A stretch of DNA of 64,000 nucleotides from Arenicola marina. Its lineage: Eukaryota > Annelida > Polychaeta > Arenicolidae. The notes below the pieces were generated by a model. The model saw only the letters and a program-made list of their open reading frames with translations. It was not told where the DNA came from and made no database searches. The stretch spans positions 2,294,001-2,358,000 of the forward strand of contig OZ025264.1 of NCBI GenBank assembly GCA_964019135.1. The letters run 5' to 3'. Numbering within the stretch: position 1 is the stretch's first letter; each line of letters begins with the position of its first letter. Below are positions 21,085-31,969 of the stretch, in pieces. A program made the position numbers and the translations under genes.

Positions 21085-24060
21085 GATTTAGGGAGTATTG
21101 TGGCTTAGAGCGAGTATCGCTAAGGGAAGGGTGTGGCTTAGGGAGGGTGTGGCTTAGGGAGGGTGTGGCTTAGGGAAGGGTGTGGCTTAGGGAAGGGTGT
21201 GGCTTAGGGAGGGTGTGGCTTAGGGAAGGGTGTGGCTTAGGGAGGGTGTGGCTTAGGGAAGGGTGTGGCTTAGGGAGGGTGTGGCTTAGGGAGGGTGTGG
21301 CTTAGGGAAGGGTGTGGCTTAGGGAGGGTGTGGCTTAGGGAAGGGTGTGGCTTAGGGAAGGGTGTGGCTTAGGGAGGGTGTGGCTTAGGGAGGGTGTGGC
21401 TTAGGGAAGAGTGTGGCTTAGGGAGGGTGTGGCTTAGGGAGGGTGTGGCTTATGGAGGGTGTGGCTTAGGGAGGGTGTGGCTTAGGGAGGGTGTGGCTTA
21501 GGGAAGAGTGTGGCTTAGGGAGGGTGTGGTTTAGGGAGGGTGTGGCTTAGGGAGGGTGTGGCTTAGGGAGGGTGTGGCTTAGGGAAAGGTGTGGCTTAGG
21601 GAGGGTGTGGCTTAGAGAGAGTATCGCTAAGGGAAGGGTGTGGCTTAGAGAGGGTGTGGCTTAGGGAAGGGTGTGGCTTAGGGAGGGTGTGGCATAGGGA
21701 AGAGTGTGGCTTAGGGAAGGGTGTGGCTTATGGAAGGGTGTGGCTTAGGGAAGGGTGTGGCTTAGGGAAGGGTGTGGCTTAGGGAGGGTGTGGCTTAGGG
21801 ACGGGTGTGGCTTATGGAAGGGTGTGGCTTAGGGAAGGGTGTGGCTTAGGGAAGGGTGTGGCTTAGAACGGGTGTGGCTTAGGGAAGGGTGTGGCTTAGG
21901 AAAGGGTGTGGCTTAGGGAAGAGTGTGGCTTAGGGAAGGGTGTGGCTTATGGAAGGGTGTCGCTTAGGGAAGGGTGTGGCTTAGGGAAGGGTGTGGCTTA
22001 GAGAGGGTGTGGCTTAGGGAAGGGTGTGGCTTAGGGAGGGTGTGGCTTAGGGAAGAGTGTGGCTTAGGGAAGGGTGTGGCTTATGGAAGGGTGTGGCTTA
22101 GGGAAGGGTGTGGCTTAGGGAAGGGTGTGGCTTAGGGAGGGTGTGGCTTAGGGAAGGGTGTGGCTTATGGAAGGGTGTGGCTTAGGGAAGGGTGTGGCTT
22201 AGGGAAGGGTGTGGCTTAGAACGGGTGTGGCTTAGGGAAGGGTGTGGCTTAGGAAAGGGTGTGGCTTAGGGAAGAGTGTGGCTTAGGGAAGGGTGTGGCT
22301 TATGGAAGGGTGTGGCTTAGGGAAGGGTGTGGCTTAGGGAAGGGTGTGGCTTAGAAAGGGTGTGGCTTAGAACGGGTGTGGCTTAGGGAAGGGTGTGGCT
22401 TAGGAAAGGGTGTGGCTTAGGGAAGGGTGTGGCTTAGGGAAGGGTGTGGCTTCGGGAAGGGTGTGGCTTAGGGAAGGGTGTGGCTTAGGGAAGGGTGTGG
22501 CTTACGAAAGGGTGTGGCTTAGCGAGGGTGTGGCTTAGGACGGGTGTGGCTTAGGGAAGGATGCGGTTACGGGTGTTGCTTAGGAGGGTATGGCTTAGGC
22601 ATGGTGTGGCTTAGGGAAGGGTGTGGCTTAGGGAAGGATGTGGCTTAGGGAAGGGTGTGGCTTAGGGAAGGGTGTGGCTTAGGGAAGGGTGTGGCTTAGG
22701 GAAGGGTGTGGCTTAGGGAAGGGTGTGGCTTAGGGAGGGTGTGGCTTAGGGAAGAGTGTGGCTTAGGGAAGGGTGTGGCTTATGGAAGGGTGTGGCTTAG
22801 GGAAGGGTGTGGCTTAGGGAAGGGTGTGGCTTAGAAAGGGTGTGGCTTAGAACGGGTGTGGCTTAGGGAAGGGTGTGGCTTAGGAAAGGGTGTGGCTTAG
22901 GGAAGGGTGTGGCTTAGGGAAGGGTGTGGCTTCGGGAAGGGTGTGGCTTAGGGAAGGGTGTGGCTTAGGGAAGGGTGTGGCTTACGAAAGGGTGTGGCTT
23001 AGCGAGGGTGTGGCTTAGGACGGGTGTGGCTTAGGGAAGGATGCGGTTACGGGTGTTGCTTAGGAGGGTATGGCTTAGGCATGGTGTGGCTTAGGGAAGG
23101 GTGTGGCTTAGGGAAGGATGTGGCTTAGGGAAGGGTGTGGCTTAGGGAAGGGTGTGGCTTAGGGAAGGGTGTGGCTTAGAAAGGGTATGGCTTAGAAAGG
23201 ATGTGGCTTAGCGAGGGTGTGGCTTAGGACGGGTGTGGCTTAGGGAAGGATGCGGTTACGGGTGTTGCTTAGGAGGGTATGGCTTAGGCATGGTGTGGCT
23301 TAGAAAGGGTGCGGCTTAGGGAGGATGTGGCTTAGAAAGGGTGTGGCTTAGGGACGGTGTGGCTTAGGCATGGTGTGGCTTAGGAAGGGTGTGGCTTAGG
23401 GAGGGTGTGGCTTAGGGAGGGTGTGGCGTAGGGAGGGTGTGGCTTAGAAAGGGTGTGGCTTAGGAAGGGTGTGGCTTAGAAAGGGTGTGGCTTCGAAAGG
23501 GTGTGGTTTAGCGAGGGTGTGGCTTAGGAAGGGTGTGGCTTAGGGAAGGATGCGGTTACGGGTGTTGCTTAGGAGGGTATGGCTTAGGCATGGTGTGGCT
23601 TAGAAAGGGTGCGGCTTAGGGAGGATGTGGCTTAGAAAGGGTGTGGCTTAGGGAGGATGTGGCTTAGGGAGGGTATCGCTTAGGGAGGGGTGTGGCGTAG
23701 GGAGAGTGTGGCTTAGAGAAGGGTGTGGCTTAGAAAGGGTGTGGCTTGGGGAAGAATGTGGCTTAGGGAGGGTATCGCTTTGGGAGGGGTGTGGCGTAGG
23801 GAGGATGTGGCTTAGGGAGGGTATCGCTTAGGGAGGGGTGTGGCGTAGGGAGAGTGTGGCTTAGAGAAGGGCGTGGCTTAGGAAGGATGTGGTTTAGGGA
23901 AGAATGTGGCTTAGGGAGGGTATCGCTTAGGGAGGATGTGGCTTAGAGGGTCTTAGGGAAGGTATCGGTTTGGGATGGGTGTTGCTTAGGAAGGGTATGA
24001 TTTGGGAAGGGTGTGATTTGGGAAGGGTATGGTTTTGGGAGGATGTGGTTTAGAGAGGGT
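21085..24060 (+). repeat. 16-18-bp minisatellite with higher-order duplication
   Basis: About 170 units of GTGTGGCTTAGGGAAGGG or its 16-base form run for 3 kb, with increasing divergence after 23300. A block with rare variants (CTTCGGGAAGG, CTTACGAAAGG, GATGCGGTTACGGG) occurs at 22449-22600 and again, unchanged, at 22929-23080, a period of 480 bases. Parts of it recur near 23240 and 23550. Confidence 0.95.
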
Positions 24061-25139
24061 GTAGTTTAGGAAGGAGTGTGGCTTATGGGCGGGGGGGGGG
24101 GTGGCTTAGGGATGGGTGGAACTTAGACTGTGGTGTGGCTGATGGATGGGTATGAAAGGGTGGGGCTTGCACTAGGGAATGGCATGGTTCAGTGTACACG
24201 AGGATCAGGGGGTGCTGGCAGGAGTGATATGGTTCAGATTTCACACGGTGGTGTGGCTGCCAGTGGAGGGGGGGGGGGTCCTGCTTCGGGTGGGTGGCAT
24301 GGTTATGGTTGTGTCTGGCTCAGGGACCGAGAGGGGCTCGGAGTCGGTGTAGATATTACGGTTTTAGCGACCGCCGCTCCCCCCCCCCCACCCCACAACT
24401 CCCACCCCTTTTGGTATAAACTTTTGGTATAAAGTGAGACCACCCCCACCCCGTCCCCTCTGCCACCCACCAGACTATCCCATGGGCTCACAGGTTCGTA
24501 CATCACCCCTTCCCCCACCCCCATCCCGCCTGTATACTCCGAACCATACCCACCCACCACACTATTACCCAGCATGCTATGCACAGGAAGCACGTAAGTC
24601 GCTCAGTGCTGACCACGCCTGAACGCCGCTGACAAATAACCGATGGGGCAGCTATGGCAGGATTTCCCACCGCTGGGAGGCGCCACCAGAGCTCCTCATC
24701 CCATACGTATAAAGGGTGAAGGTCCCTGGGATGAGTTATGCTTCCCGGGCGGCCATTTTGAAAAGCTTCCACAAGGTCTTTGAGCTGTAATGCCCCCCCC
24801 CCCCCCGACTCCGACCCCCCCACCCTTCTCTCCCACACCCACACCCCTTTCCCGCCCCTCCTCAAGATATCGGCCTCACGTAAAAGCGCCCCACGACCCG
24901 AGCGCCCCAGCTGTGTCTCGGATGTCCCTGGTCCAGCCACATTGGACGGAAGGAAGCGACACTCGCATGGATCAGATCCCACAGTGGCCGTCTTCCACTA
25001 CCATCATGTATTTATTAACATAGTTTCGGGGTTCCCCACAGTAAAGTATATTCCAAGCTGATATATGTGAACCGGGACTGTGAAGGTTAAGCGTCCAGTG
25101 TCAGTGCTCTCATTTCGATGTTGATTGATTGAGTCAATA
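24061..25139. other. Intronic sequence with G- and C-runs, no gene seen
   Basis: This stretch holds decayed repeat to about 24300, C-rich patches (24380, 24795-24870) and unique DNA. The open frames cross homopolymer runs and are not convincing. Confidence 0.5.
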
Positions 25140-25370
25140 GAGTCTTGTTACCGCGTATTCATATTACGACGTATTCATTATATTATGACGTAATAATTAG
25201 ATTACCACGTAATCATTATATTACCGCGTAATCATTGTATTACCGCGTAATAGTTATATTACCGCGTAATAGTTATATTACCGCGTAATAGTTATATTAC
25301 CATGTAATCATTATATTACCGCGTAAATAATTATATTACCACGTAATCATTATATTACCACTTTACACTA
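25140..25370 (+). repeat. ~20-bp AT-rich tandem repeat
   Basis: Ten copies of ATTATATTACCGCGTAATCA, with PuCGTAAT variants. Each unit contains the near-palindrome ATTACCGCGTAAT. Confidence 0.85.
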
Positions 25371-25799
25371 CTATTATGTGGTGTATGTGGCGATGTCGCG
25401 CACCTGTTTCGGCTGTTATTGTGGTTGTGTACAAGTCTGTACGTAGAATGGAAGGCTGGTTTGGTGGTTGAGACCACGTTTATGTACACGTGTGATAGGC
25501 AGGTGGAACATTGGGACGTGGACATACAAGTATGAAACGGTCCCAACCACTGGTGGGATTAAACCCGTAATCGGTGTCCGCGTCTAGACATTCTAAAGTA
25601 TGCAACAAATCGTGATCTATCTCCAAGATGACAATCTAAATTCAGAGCCGGGATTCGTAAGTTTAATCTGCTCAACGCTAAGAGGAAAACTTTTAATTGA
25701 TTTTCGGGGCTAAGAACATAAACATACCTCTCATCAAAAGCATTTTCAGAATAGGGGCAAGTGTCAAACTCTAAGATGACAATTTATTGTGATTCGAAA
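25371..25799. other. Intronic sequence, nothing seen
   Basis: Unique intron DNA. Confidence 0.45.
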
Positions 25800-26245
25800 A
25801 ACCACAGCGGCGTGCGAGGGATTTGTTGGTGTGCAACTGAAGCGGCGTGCGAGGGGATTTGTTGGTGTGTAACTGAAGCGGCGTGCAAGAGGGATTTGTT
25901 GGTGTGTAACTGAAGCGCCGTACGAGGGGATTTGTTGGTGTGTAACTGAAGCGGCGTGCGAGGGGATTTGTTGGTGTGTAACTGAAGCGGCGTGCGAGGG
26001 GATTTGTTGGTGTGTAACTGAAGCGGCGTGCGAGGGGATTTGTTGGTGTGTAACTGAAGCGGCGTGCGAGGGGATTTGTTAGTGTGTAACTGAAGCGGCG
26101 TGCGAGGGGATTTGTTGGTGTGTAACTGAAGCGGCGTGCGAGGGGATTTGTTGGTGTGTAACTGAAGCGGCGTGCGAGGGGATTTGTTGGTGTGTAACTG
26201 AAGCGGCGTGCGAGGAGATTTGTTGGTGTGTAACTGAAGGGGGCG
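25800..26245 (+). repeat. 36-bp minisatellite
   Basis: Twelve copies of a 36-bp unit containing GCGGCGTGCGAGGGGATTTG and TTGGTGTGTAACTGAA. It ends 45 bases from the exon at 26291, so it does not include the splice donor. The unit length is a multiple of 3, which explains the 171- and 212-codon minus frames. Confidence 0.95.
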
Positions 26246-26290
26246 AAGGAAGAAGGCCCCCGGCCAGGACCACCCTGTGACGTCACTCAC

Positions 26291-26368
26291 CGCGACGGAA
26301 GCGGAACTGGCCATGACGAAGAGCACGCTGTAGCCTAAGACCCAGCCCCAGGCTTTCAGCAGCTTCAC
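26291..26368 (-). CDS. CLC chloride/proton exchanger, exon for helix C
   Basis: This exon is 78 bp, 26 codons, phase 0 on both sides. The acceptor is TTTATTGCAG before 26368 and the donor is GTGAGTGACG after 26291. The peptide is VKLLKAWGWVLGYSVLFVMA then SSASVA. It follows the exon at 30482-30611 and runs directly into FFSMPAAGSGIP. The ClC-7 counterpart is [32 protein letters not shown], so this is the hydrophobic helix C. Sequence identity is low in this region in all CLCs; splice phase and hydropathy are the support. Confidence 0.88.
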
Positions 26369-26754
26369 CTGCAATAAAACAAAAATGGTTGACAAAGAAA
26401 CCAAGAAAAGCCGAACAAACATGCCTTAGTTCCAAAAACTACAGTTAAAGTGCAAAAAGGCAAATGTGTCCAATACGTGTGCCTGTCTCATCCCGCTGAC
26501 CATACCTCGCTCTCTATTTATATACCGGTATTAATTTAATAAGTTTATACAACAATGTTAATTAAGAGGGTTGCACATTATCTTACCAGACTTACTAATC
26601 CTTGTTTATCTTCTCGCCCGAATAGACTTTCCATATAACACATTATTAAATCGTAAGAAGAATTTATTAAAGGAAAAACTAGATCCTCGTGATATATAAC
26701 AAAAAAAACGCCATGAACCGAAGCGAAAATTAAGAGGTGTTTTAGGCCACTTTT
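26369..26754. other. Intronic sequence, nothing seen
   Basis: Unique AT-rich intron DNA. Confidence 0.45.
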
Positions 26755-27324
26755 GTGCGCGCGAAGGCTAAACTGTGCCAAGAACTCTCCGGGGACAACA
26801 GAATATGTAGTGCTGGAAGACACATGCCCCGGGTACAGGTGGCAGCCAACCGACTAAGCTGGAGAAGTTCCCATAAGAACCGAAGCATGTATGACTTTAT
26901 TAACTTCAACCGCTGCCCTAAGTGCAATTTAAAGTCCGGAGGCAACGCTCACTTCCTCCTCCAATGTTCAGCTTACCGATCGTCCCGAGAACTTCTCAAG
27001 ACGGACATTTCCTTCCTTACAGACCATGGTATAAACATTGACCCATCCTCAGGCCCCGATCGGAAATCCCTCTGCGAAGTATTACTATTCGGCTGCTCCA
27101 ATATCACCTTGGACTTAAATAACATACTGTTCAGAGCTGTCCATAAATATATCGAACGCACTGTGAAGTTTGTTGTGACCGAAATATTTGTACTCAAGTA
27201 CTTTCGTTATGAATTTGTTACGTCCTGTCGCGCTCCTATATCGTTACGTTGTAAAGATAACACCGACACATTATACACAATTATTCAGTTATTACCACGA
27301 CTAATGTATGAACGTTTGAGGTGA
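26755..27324 (+). pseudogene. Remnant of a LINE ORF2 C-terminus
   Basis: A 189-codon plus-strand frame contains the zinc-binding segment RCPKCNLKSGGNAHFLLQC (CxxC...H...C) followed by AYRSSREL, typical of the last part of non-LTR retrotransposon polyproteins. Further on, LLFGCSNITLDLNNILFRAV and HKYIERT resemble LLHGCDGLALAQNQQLFKSV and HRYIRDSKRF in the LINE fragment at 54470-54795. The two are therefore probably from one family. The frame may run past the true element end. No tail or target-site duplication was found. Confidence 0.65.
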
Positions 27325-27669
27325 GCATTTACATGCAAATTCGTTGTTACTAACCTCAGAAAATTTATTATGTTTAAACCGGCCTAAGCAGGATAAGTGA
27401 GTGGCCAAAGTGTCGGCGCATTGACCCATGTGACTCGCGCCGATCATTCTCATGTCGTAGTGCAACATAGACCATAACACGTGACATCGAAGGAATGTTT
27501 GGCTTTTTAAAGGTGGTTCCATCGGGAGAGGGGGGACATCGAAACATTGATCAGAATATGGCGGTATAACCTCTGTAAGTCTGGCCATAACATGAAGGCC
27601 TTTCACCCCATAGATTTGTTAGGCTGTGGTCTGTCAAATATTTCTTTGACACATTGACTTTAATTAATG

Positions 27670-28580
27670 AATGGCGTTGCAATCACCCAGGATCCGACCT
27701 TAACATTGCAATCACATTCTGGATCCGCCATTAGCATTGCAATCGCATTCTGGATCCGCCATTAGCATTGCAGTCGCATTCTGGATCCGCCATGAGCATT
27801 GCAATCGCATCATGGATCCGTCCCCAACATTGCAATCGCATCATGGATCCGCCCTTAACATTGCAATCGCATCCTGGATCCACCCATAACATTGCAATCG
27901 CATCCTGGATCCGCCCATAACATTGCAATCGCATCCTGGATCCGCCCATAACATTGCAATCGCATCCTGGATCCGCCCATAACATTGCAACCGCATCCTG
28001 GATCCGCCCATAACATTGCAATCGCATCATGGATCCGCCCTTAACATTGCCATCGCATTCTGAATCCGTCCTTAACATTGCAATCGCATCCTGGAACCGC
28101 CCATAACATTGCAATCGCATCCTGGATCCGCCCATAACATTGCAACCGCATCCTGGATCCGCCCATAACATTGCAACCGCATCCTGGATCCGTCCCTAAC
28201 ATTGCAATCGCATCATGGATCCGCCCATAACATTGCCATCGCATCCTGGATCCGCCCTTAACATTGCAATCGCATCCTGGATCCGTCCCTAACATTGCCA
28301 TCGCATTCTGAATCCGTCCCTAACATTGCAATCGCATCATGGATCGGCCCATAACATTGCAATCGCATCATGGATCCGCCCATAACATTGCAATCGCATC
28401 CTGGATCCGCCCATAACATTGCCATCGCATTCTGAATCCGTCCCTAACATTGCAATCGGATCATGGATCCGCCCATAACATTGCAATCGCATCCTGGATC
28501 CGCCCATAACATTGCAATCGCATCCTGGATCCGCCCATAACATTGCAATCGCATCCTGGATCCGCCCATAACATTGCAAT
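27670..28580 (+). repeat. 31-bp minisatellite
   Basis: About 29 copies of a 31-bp unit, CATAACATTGCAATCGCATC plus CTGGATCCGCC. Each unit has a BamHI-type GGATCC. The minus-strand frames reading CNVMGGSRMRLQ are artefacts. Confidence 0.95.
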
Positions 28581-28656
28581 GATACTTGGCAAAATGTAAA
28601 CGCACATCATGCATATGCACAGCTTGAATAGTGACGTTCTTCAGACGGACATTGGG

Positions 28657-28908
28657 GGGCCGCCCCGATAGCTCAGTGGGTTTGAGCGTTCGCATTGAGA
28701 GCTCTGGCCACCTGGGAGCCTAACGGCACGTGGATCGATGGTTCGGGCCCTGCTGTAGCCATGTCTGTGTGGTCGCAGGATAAAGATCCCACGTCCTTCT
28801 TCGTAAAGAGTAGGGGGTTACCCCGGAGACATGGCTCCACTCTCCGTTCCTTCTCCCATTGACGCGTTATGACCAAAGTGGATAAAGCGTCATGAATAAC
28901 CAACCAAC
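28657..28908 (+). mobile_element. tRNA-derived SINE, copy 1
   Basis: A 252-bp element flanked by the 15-bp duplication CAGACGGACATTGGG (28642-28656 and 28909-28923). The head has a Pol III A-box-like TAGCTCAGTGG (28669-28679) and a B-box-like GGTTCGGGCCC (28740-28750). The body (TGTGTGGTCGCAGGATAAAG and the following segment) is shared with copies at 51623 and 54381. The tail is AACCAACCAAC. It lies in an intron or 5' region in sense with plus. Confidence 0.93.
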
Positions 28909-28929
28909 CAGACGGACATTGGGTCATAC

Positions 28930-29085
28930 CTCTATGTGACCTCTATGTGCCTCTATGCGGCCACAATACGACCTCTATGTGACCTCTATGCTGCCACAAT
29001 ACGACCTCTGTGTGACCTCCATGCGGCCACAATACGACCTCTATGTGACCTCTATGCGGCCATAATACGACCTCTGCGACCACTA
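28930..29085 (+). repeat. ~33-bp tandem repeat, about 4 copies
   Basis: Units of CCTCTATGTGACCTCTATG followed by CGGCCACAATACGA, starting just after the SINE copy 1 target-site duplication. Confidence 0.85.
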
Positions 29086-30481
29086 CCTGTTAAAATTGTC
29101 AAATGCAGTATTAGGTGTTTTTAATTGTGCTCCGTCAGCGATGACTTAATTTTAGATGGATACCATAAAAGATAGATAGTAATTATTCTGTTTTCAAATG
29201 TTGGCATTAAACATTATCACAAATTTTGGCGTGTCACAACGACAAGAACGATGTTAACAGAATATAACATGTGCAATATACACAATATTCATAATATACA
29301 CAATATACATAATATTCATAATATGATATGTAAACATGTGTAAATATACAATATTCCCCATTTGTCCAATGAATTAATTGAAGACCGGTTGGATCTTTAA
29401 TATTGAAGCGAACACTTAATTAATTAGCTAATCATACGTTACGCTGATTAGTGTGTTTAACTCTACCCCCCCCCCGCCACCCCTACATACACGGCCGCAC
29501 TTTGATGTTCACGTCACTGAAGCAATCAGTGCGCACTCGTCATTGCAAAGTGTAATTAGTCAATCAAGTCTAACCAATAATTAAGAAGTGATGTGATTAC
29601 CTCGTTTAGGTTTTTATCATGTGACGTGATTATTGGTAAATCATTTTACAATTATGGCATTCGATTATCAAGCAATAATGAATGTGTTCCTTTGCACAAT
29701 ACCAAAGCAATGTTTGATAGCCAATACTGTGCGGATATGGGCTTGAGGTGTGGTGTGAAAGTGTCGCTACACGGAAAAAAAATGCAATCACATTCCGTCA
29801 GCATGCAAGATTTAATTATTAAAACTACGTCGCAGTTTTATAAACGAGCACACCACAAAGAGAGCCATTGGTACACTACCTCTATTATCGCATCCTAAGG
29901 AGAGATACAAACGATAACCATGCGTAAGTACAATCGGGAATGGTGCATCCTGGGAGTACCTCCATCTTAATCTTAACACACAAGCAGCAGCGGTTTATCA
30001 ACCTGACTGGTTCATAAACAGTGCTTGCCGAAATATCACGAACAAAAATTGAATTTGGTGTAAGATTGGTGTTAGAAGTACCAAATATCGTTAATTAGCG
30101 TTCCAAGAAAGCATCGAGAAGCGAGTCACTTAAATAGGGAGGCAAATCGCCTCTATTATCGCCCACTACTACTCACTTTAATTATGTAATTGTTTATCGC
30201 TAACATCTCGGTAGCAGGTTATTTTCGCGACCATATGAAATAATTGATTTAGATTCATCCACATCTGGTGCCGATAGCATCAGAAGCGGACGCCTAAATC
30301 CGAATAGGAAAGCCACACATATAGATAAATAAATGATAATTTCGATGTCGCGAAATTATCATGTCGCCAAATGGAAGAGCTATGAGACTAAAACAACATC
30401 ATTCAATAGACATGGCCTGAGGCTGGTTCGGGTGTGTGTGTGTGACTGGCGGGGGTGAGTGGGGGGGGGGGGGGTACCAAC
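29086..30481. other. Intronic sequence, no gene seen
   Basis: AT-rich unique DNA (29086-30420), then a GT microsatellite and a G-run (30430-30474) immediately downstream of the exon donor at 30482. A 101-codon plus frame at 29593-29898 has no recognisable feature. Confidence 0.45.
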
Positions 30482-30611
30482 CTGCATGAAGTGCTCGGCT
30501 CGTTCCCATTTGATCTCACTGATGAGATGGATGATTTGGTGCAGCATAAAGCCTATCAGACCGACAGTAACACCGATCAAACCCATCATAATCCATCTGT
30601 CCCAGTCCAAT
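30482..30611 (-). CDS. CLC chloride/proton exchanger, exon for helix B (first exon found)
   Basis: This exon is 130 bp. The acceptor is GTTGTGTTGCAG before 30611 and the donor is GTTGGTACC after 30482. It starts with one base that finishes a codon from an unseen upstream exon, then 43 codons, ending in phase 0. The peptide begins LDWDRWIMMGLIGVTVGLIG, continues FMLHQIIHLISEIKWERAEH and ends FMQ. ClC-7 has [31 protein letters not shown] at this place. Human CLCs have a cytosolic N-terminus of over 100 residues before it, so one or more exons lie upstream (higher coordinates), but I could not identify them. Confidence 0.9.
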
Positions 30612-30719
30612 CTGCAACACAACAATCACATCATGTTCACGTGGTCAGTAACGTGTAACATAGTATAGAGCGGTAAATAACATAGCCCCACTGGGCCTGT
30701 TTAACCTCACTCATAAGGA

Positions 30720-31235
30720 AGGCGACAACGTCGGTGTCAGTCATGACAACAAAGTCAATATTTGTGAGTCATGACAACAAAGTCAGTATCTGTGAGTACT
30801 GGTGACAAAGTCAGTATCTGTGAGTCTAGACATTGACTCCTGGAGATGTCCTTAGTTTTGTGACAAACATTGACTCTTTGAGATGTTGTTTTGTGACAAA
30901 CATTGACTCTGTAAGATGTTGTTATGTGACAAAAATTGACTTTTTGAGATGTTGTTTTGGGACAAACATTGACTCTGTAAGATGTTGTTTTGTGTCAAAA
31001 ATTGACTTTTTGAGATGTTGTTTTGTGACAAACATTGACTCTTTGAGATGTTGTTTTGTGACATTCATTGACTCTTTGGGATGTTGCTTTGTGACAAACA
31101 TTGACTCTTTGAGATGTTGTTTTGTGACAAACATTGACTCTTTGAAATGCTGTTTTGTGACAAACATTGACTCTTTGAGATGCTGTTTTGTGACAAACAT
31201 TGACTCTTTCAGATGTTGTTCTGTGACAAGCATTG
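30720..31235 (+). repeat. 33-bp minisatellite with a preceding 28-bp set
   Basis: Three related units of GTGAGTCATGACAACAAAGT type lie at 30750-30830, then 12 copies of a 33-bp unit, GACAAACATTGACTCTTTGA plus GATGTTGTTTTGT. The unit is a multiple of 3 and keeps frames open on both strands. Confidence 0.92.
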
Positions 31236-31969
31236 CGTCATAGTTCCATTGGCACTGAAGAGCAGAACGCAGATGAACTGGACGTCTCGTCAAGTCACGA
31301 GACCCAAACGGGGCTTCACTGTAGAAGAACAGTCCGCGACCGGGATCGAGAGTCAAGTAATATGATTCCAAATAAGTCAATAAATTAATCACCGAGATTA
31401 ACGTAACAGCAACTGCGACGCATCGTGGGGGAGGGGTGGGGGCATGGGGGTTGAACCGAGGGGGTGGGGGATATGAGGGGTGGCCCGGAGAAGCGGGGGG
31501 GGGGATGGGGGGTATGGCAGCTTACCCCCGGGGGGCTTGGGGGTACAAGGGCTGACCCCGGGGGAGAGGTTAATAACATAACCTTGTCAAGAATGAGGGT
31601 CCAACACGGGTTGGAGCAACATTTAATATTGATGTGGCACCCCGTAGTAATCCAGTTTTGACTCCCCCTCCCACACCCTCGCCCCGGTGGCAGCTGTGAT
31701 TGAAACTCGGGTGGAGGCGCTGGGGTCTGGGGTCGGAAGAGGGCCGAGGGTCTGGCGGAGGAGGGGGCCCAGGGGCTGGGGTCGGAGGGGCTTGGGACCG
31801 CGGGGGTGTGGTCAAGGAGTCAGGTAGCCTGATTCTGATACAGGGGACGGCGTGCCAAGCGATATGAGGGAGAGGCTCGGGTGTGGGGTGAAGGGCTGCG
31901 GGGACAAAGGGTGTGGGGAGAAGGGCTGAAGGAGTGTCGGGTGAAGAGATGAAGGGGTGGGCGGGGATG
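31236..31969. other. Unassigned sequence, no gene seen
   Basis: Unique DNA to 31420, then G-rich low-complexity DNA (31420-31570 and 31660-31960) leading into the 62-bp satellite. Confidence 0.45.

Noticed and set aside
21085-24060. Interstitial telomere array, because units contain TTAGGG
   Set aside because: TTAGGG occurs once per 16-18-base unit and never in direct tandem.
28669-28750. tRNA gene
   Set aside because: The A- and B-box-like strings are the head of a SINE with target-site duplications and an AACC tail; the cloverleaf stems are not intact. The same applies to 51636-51717.
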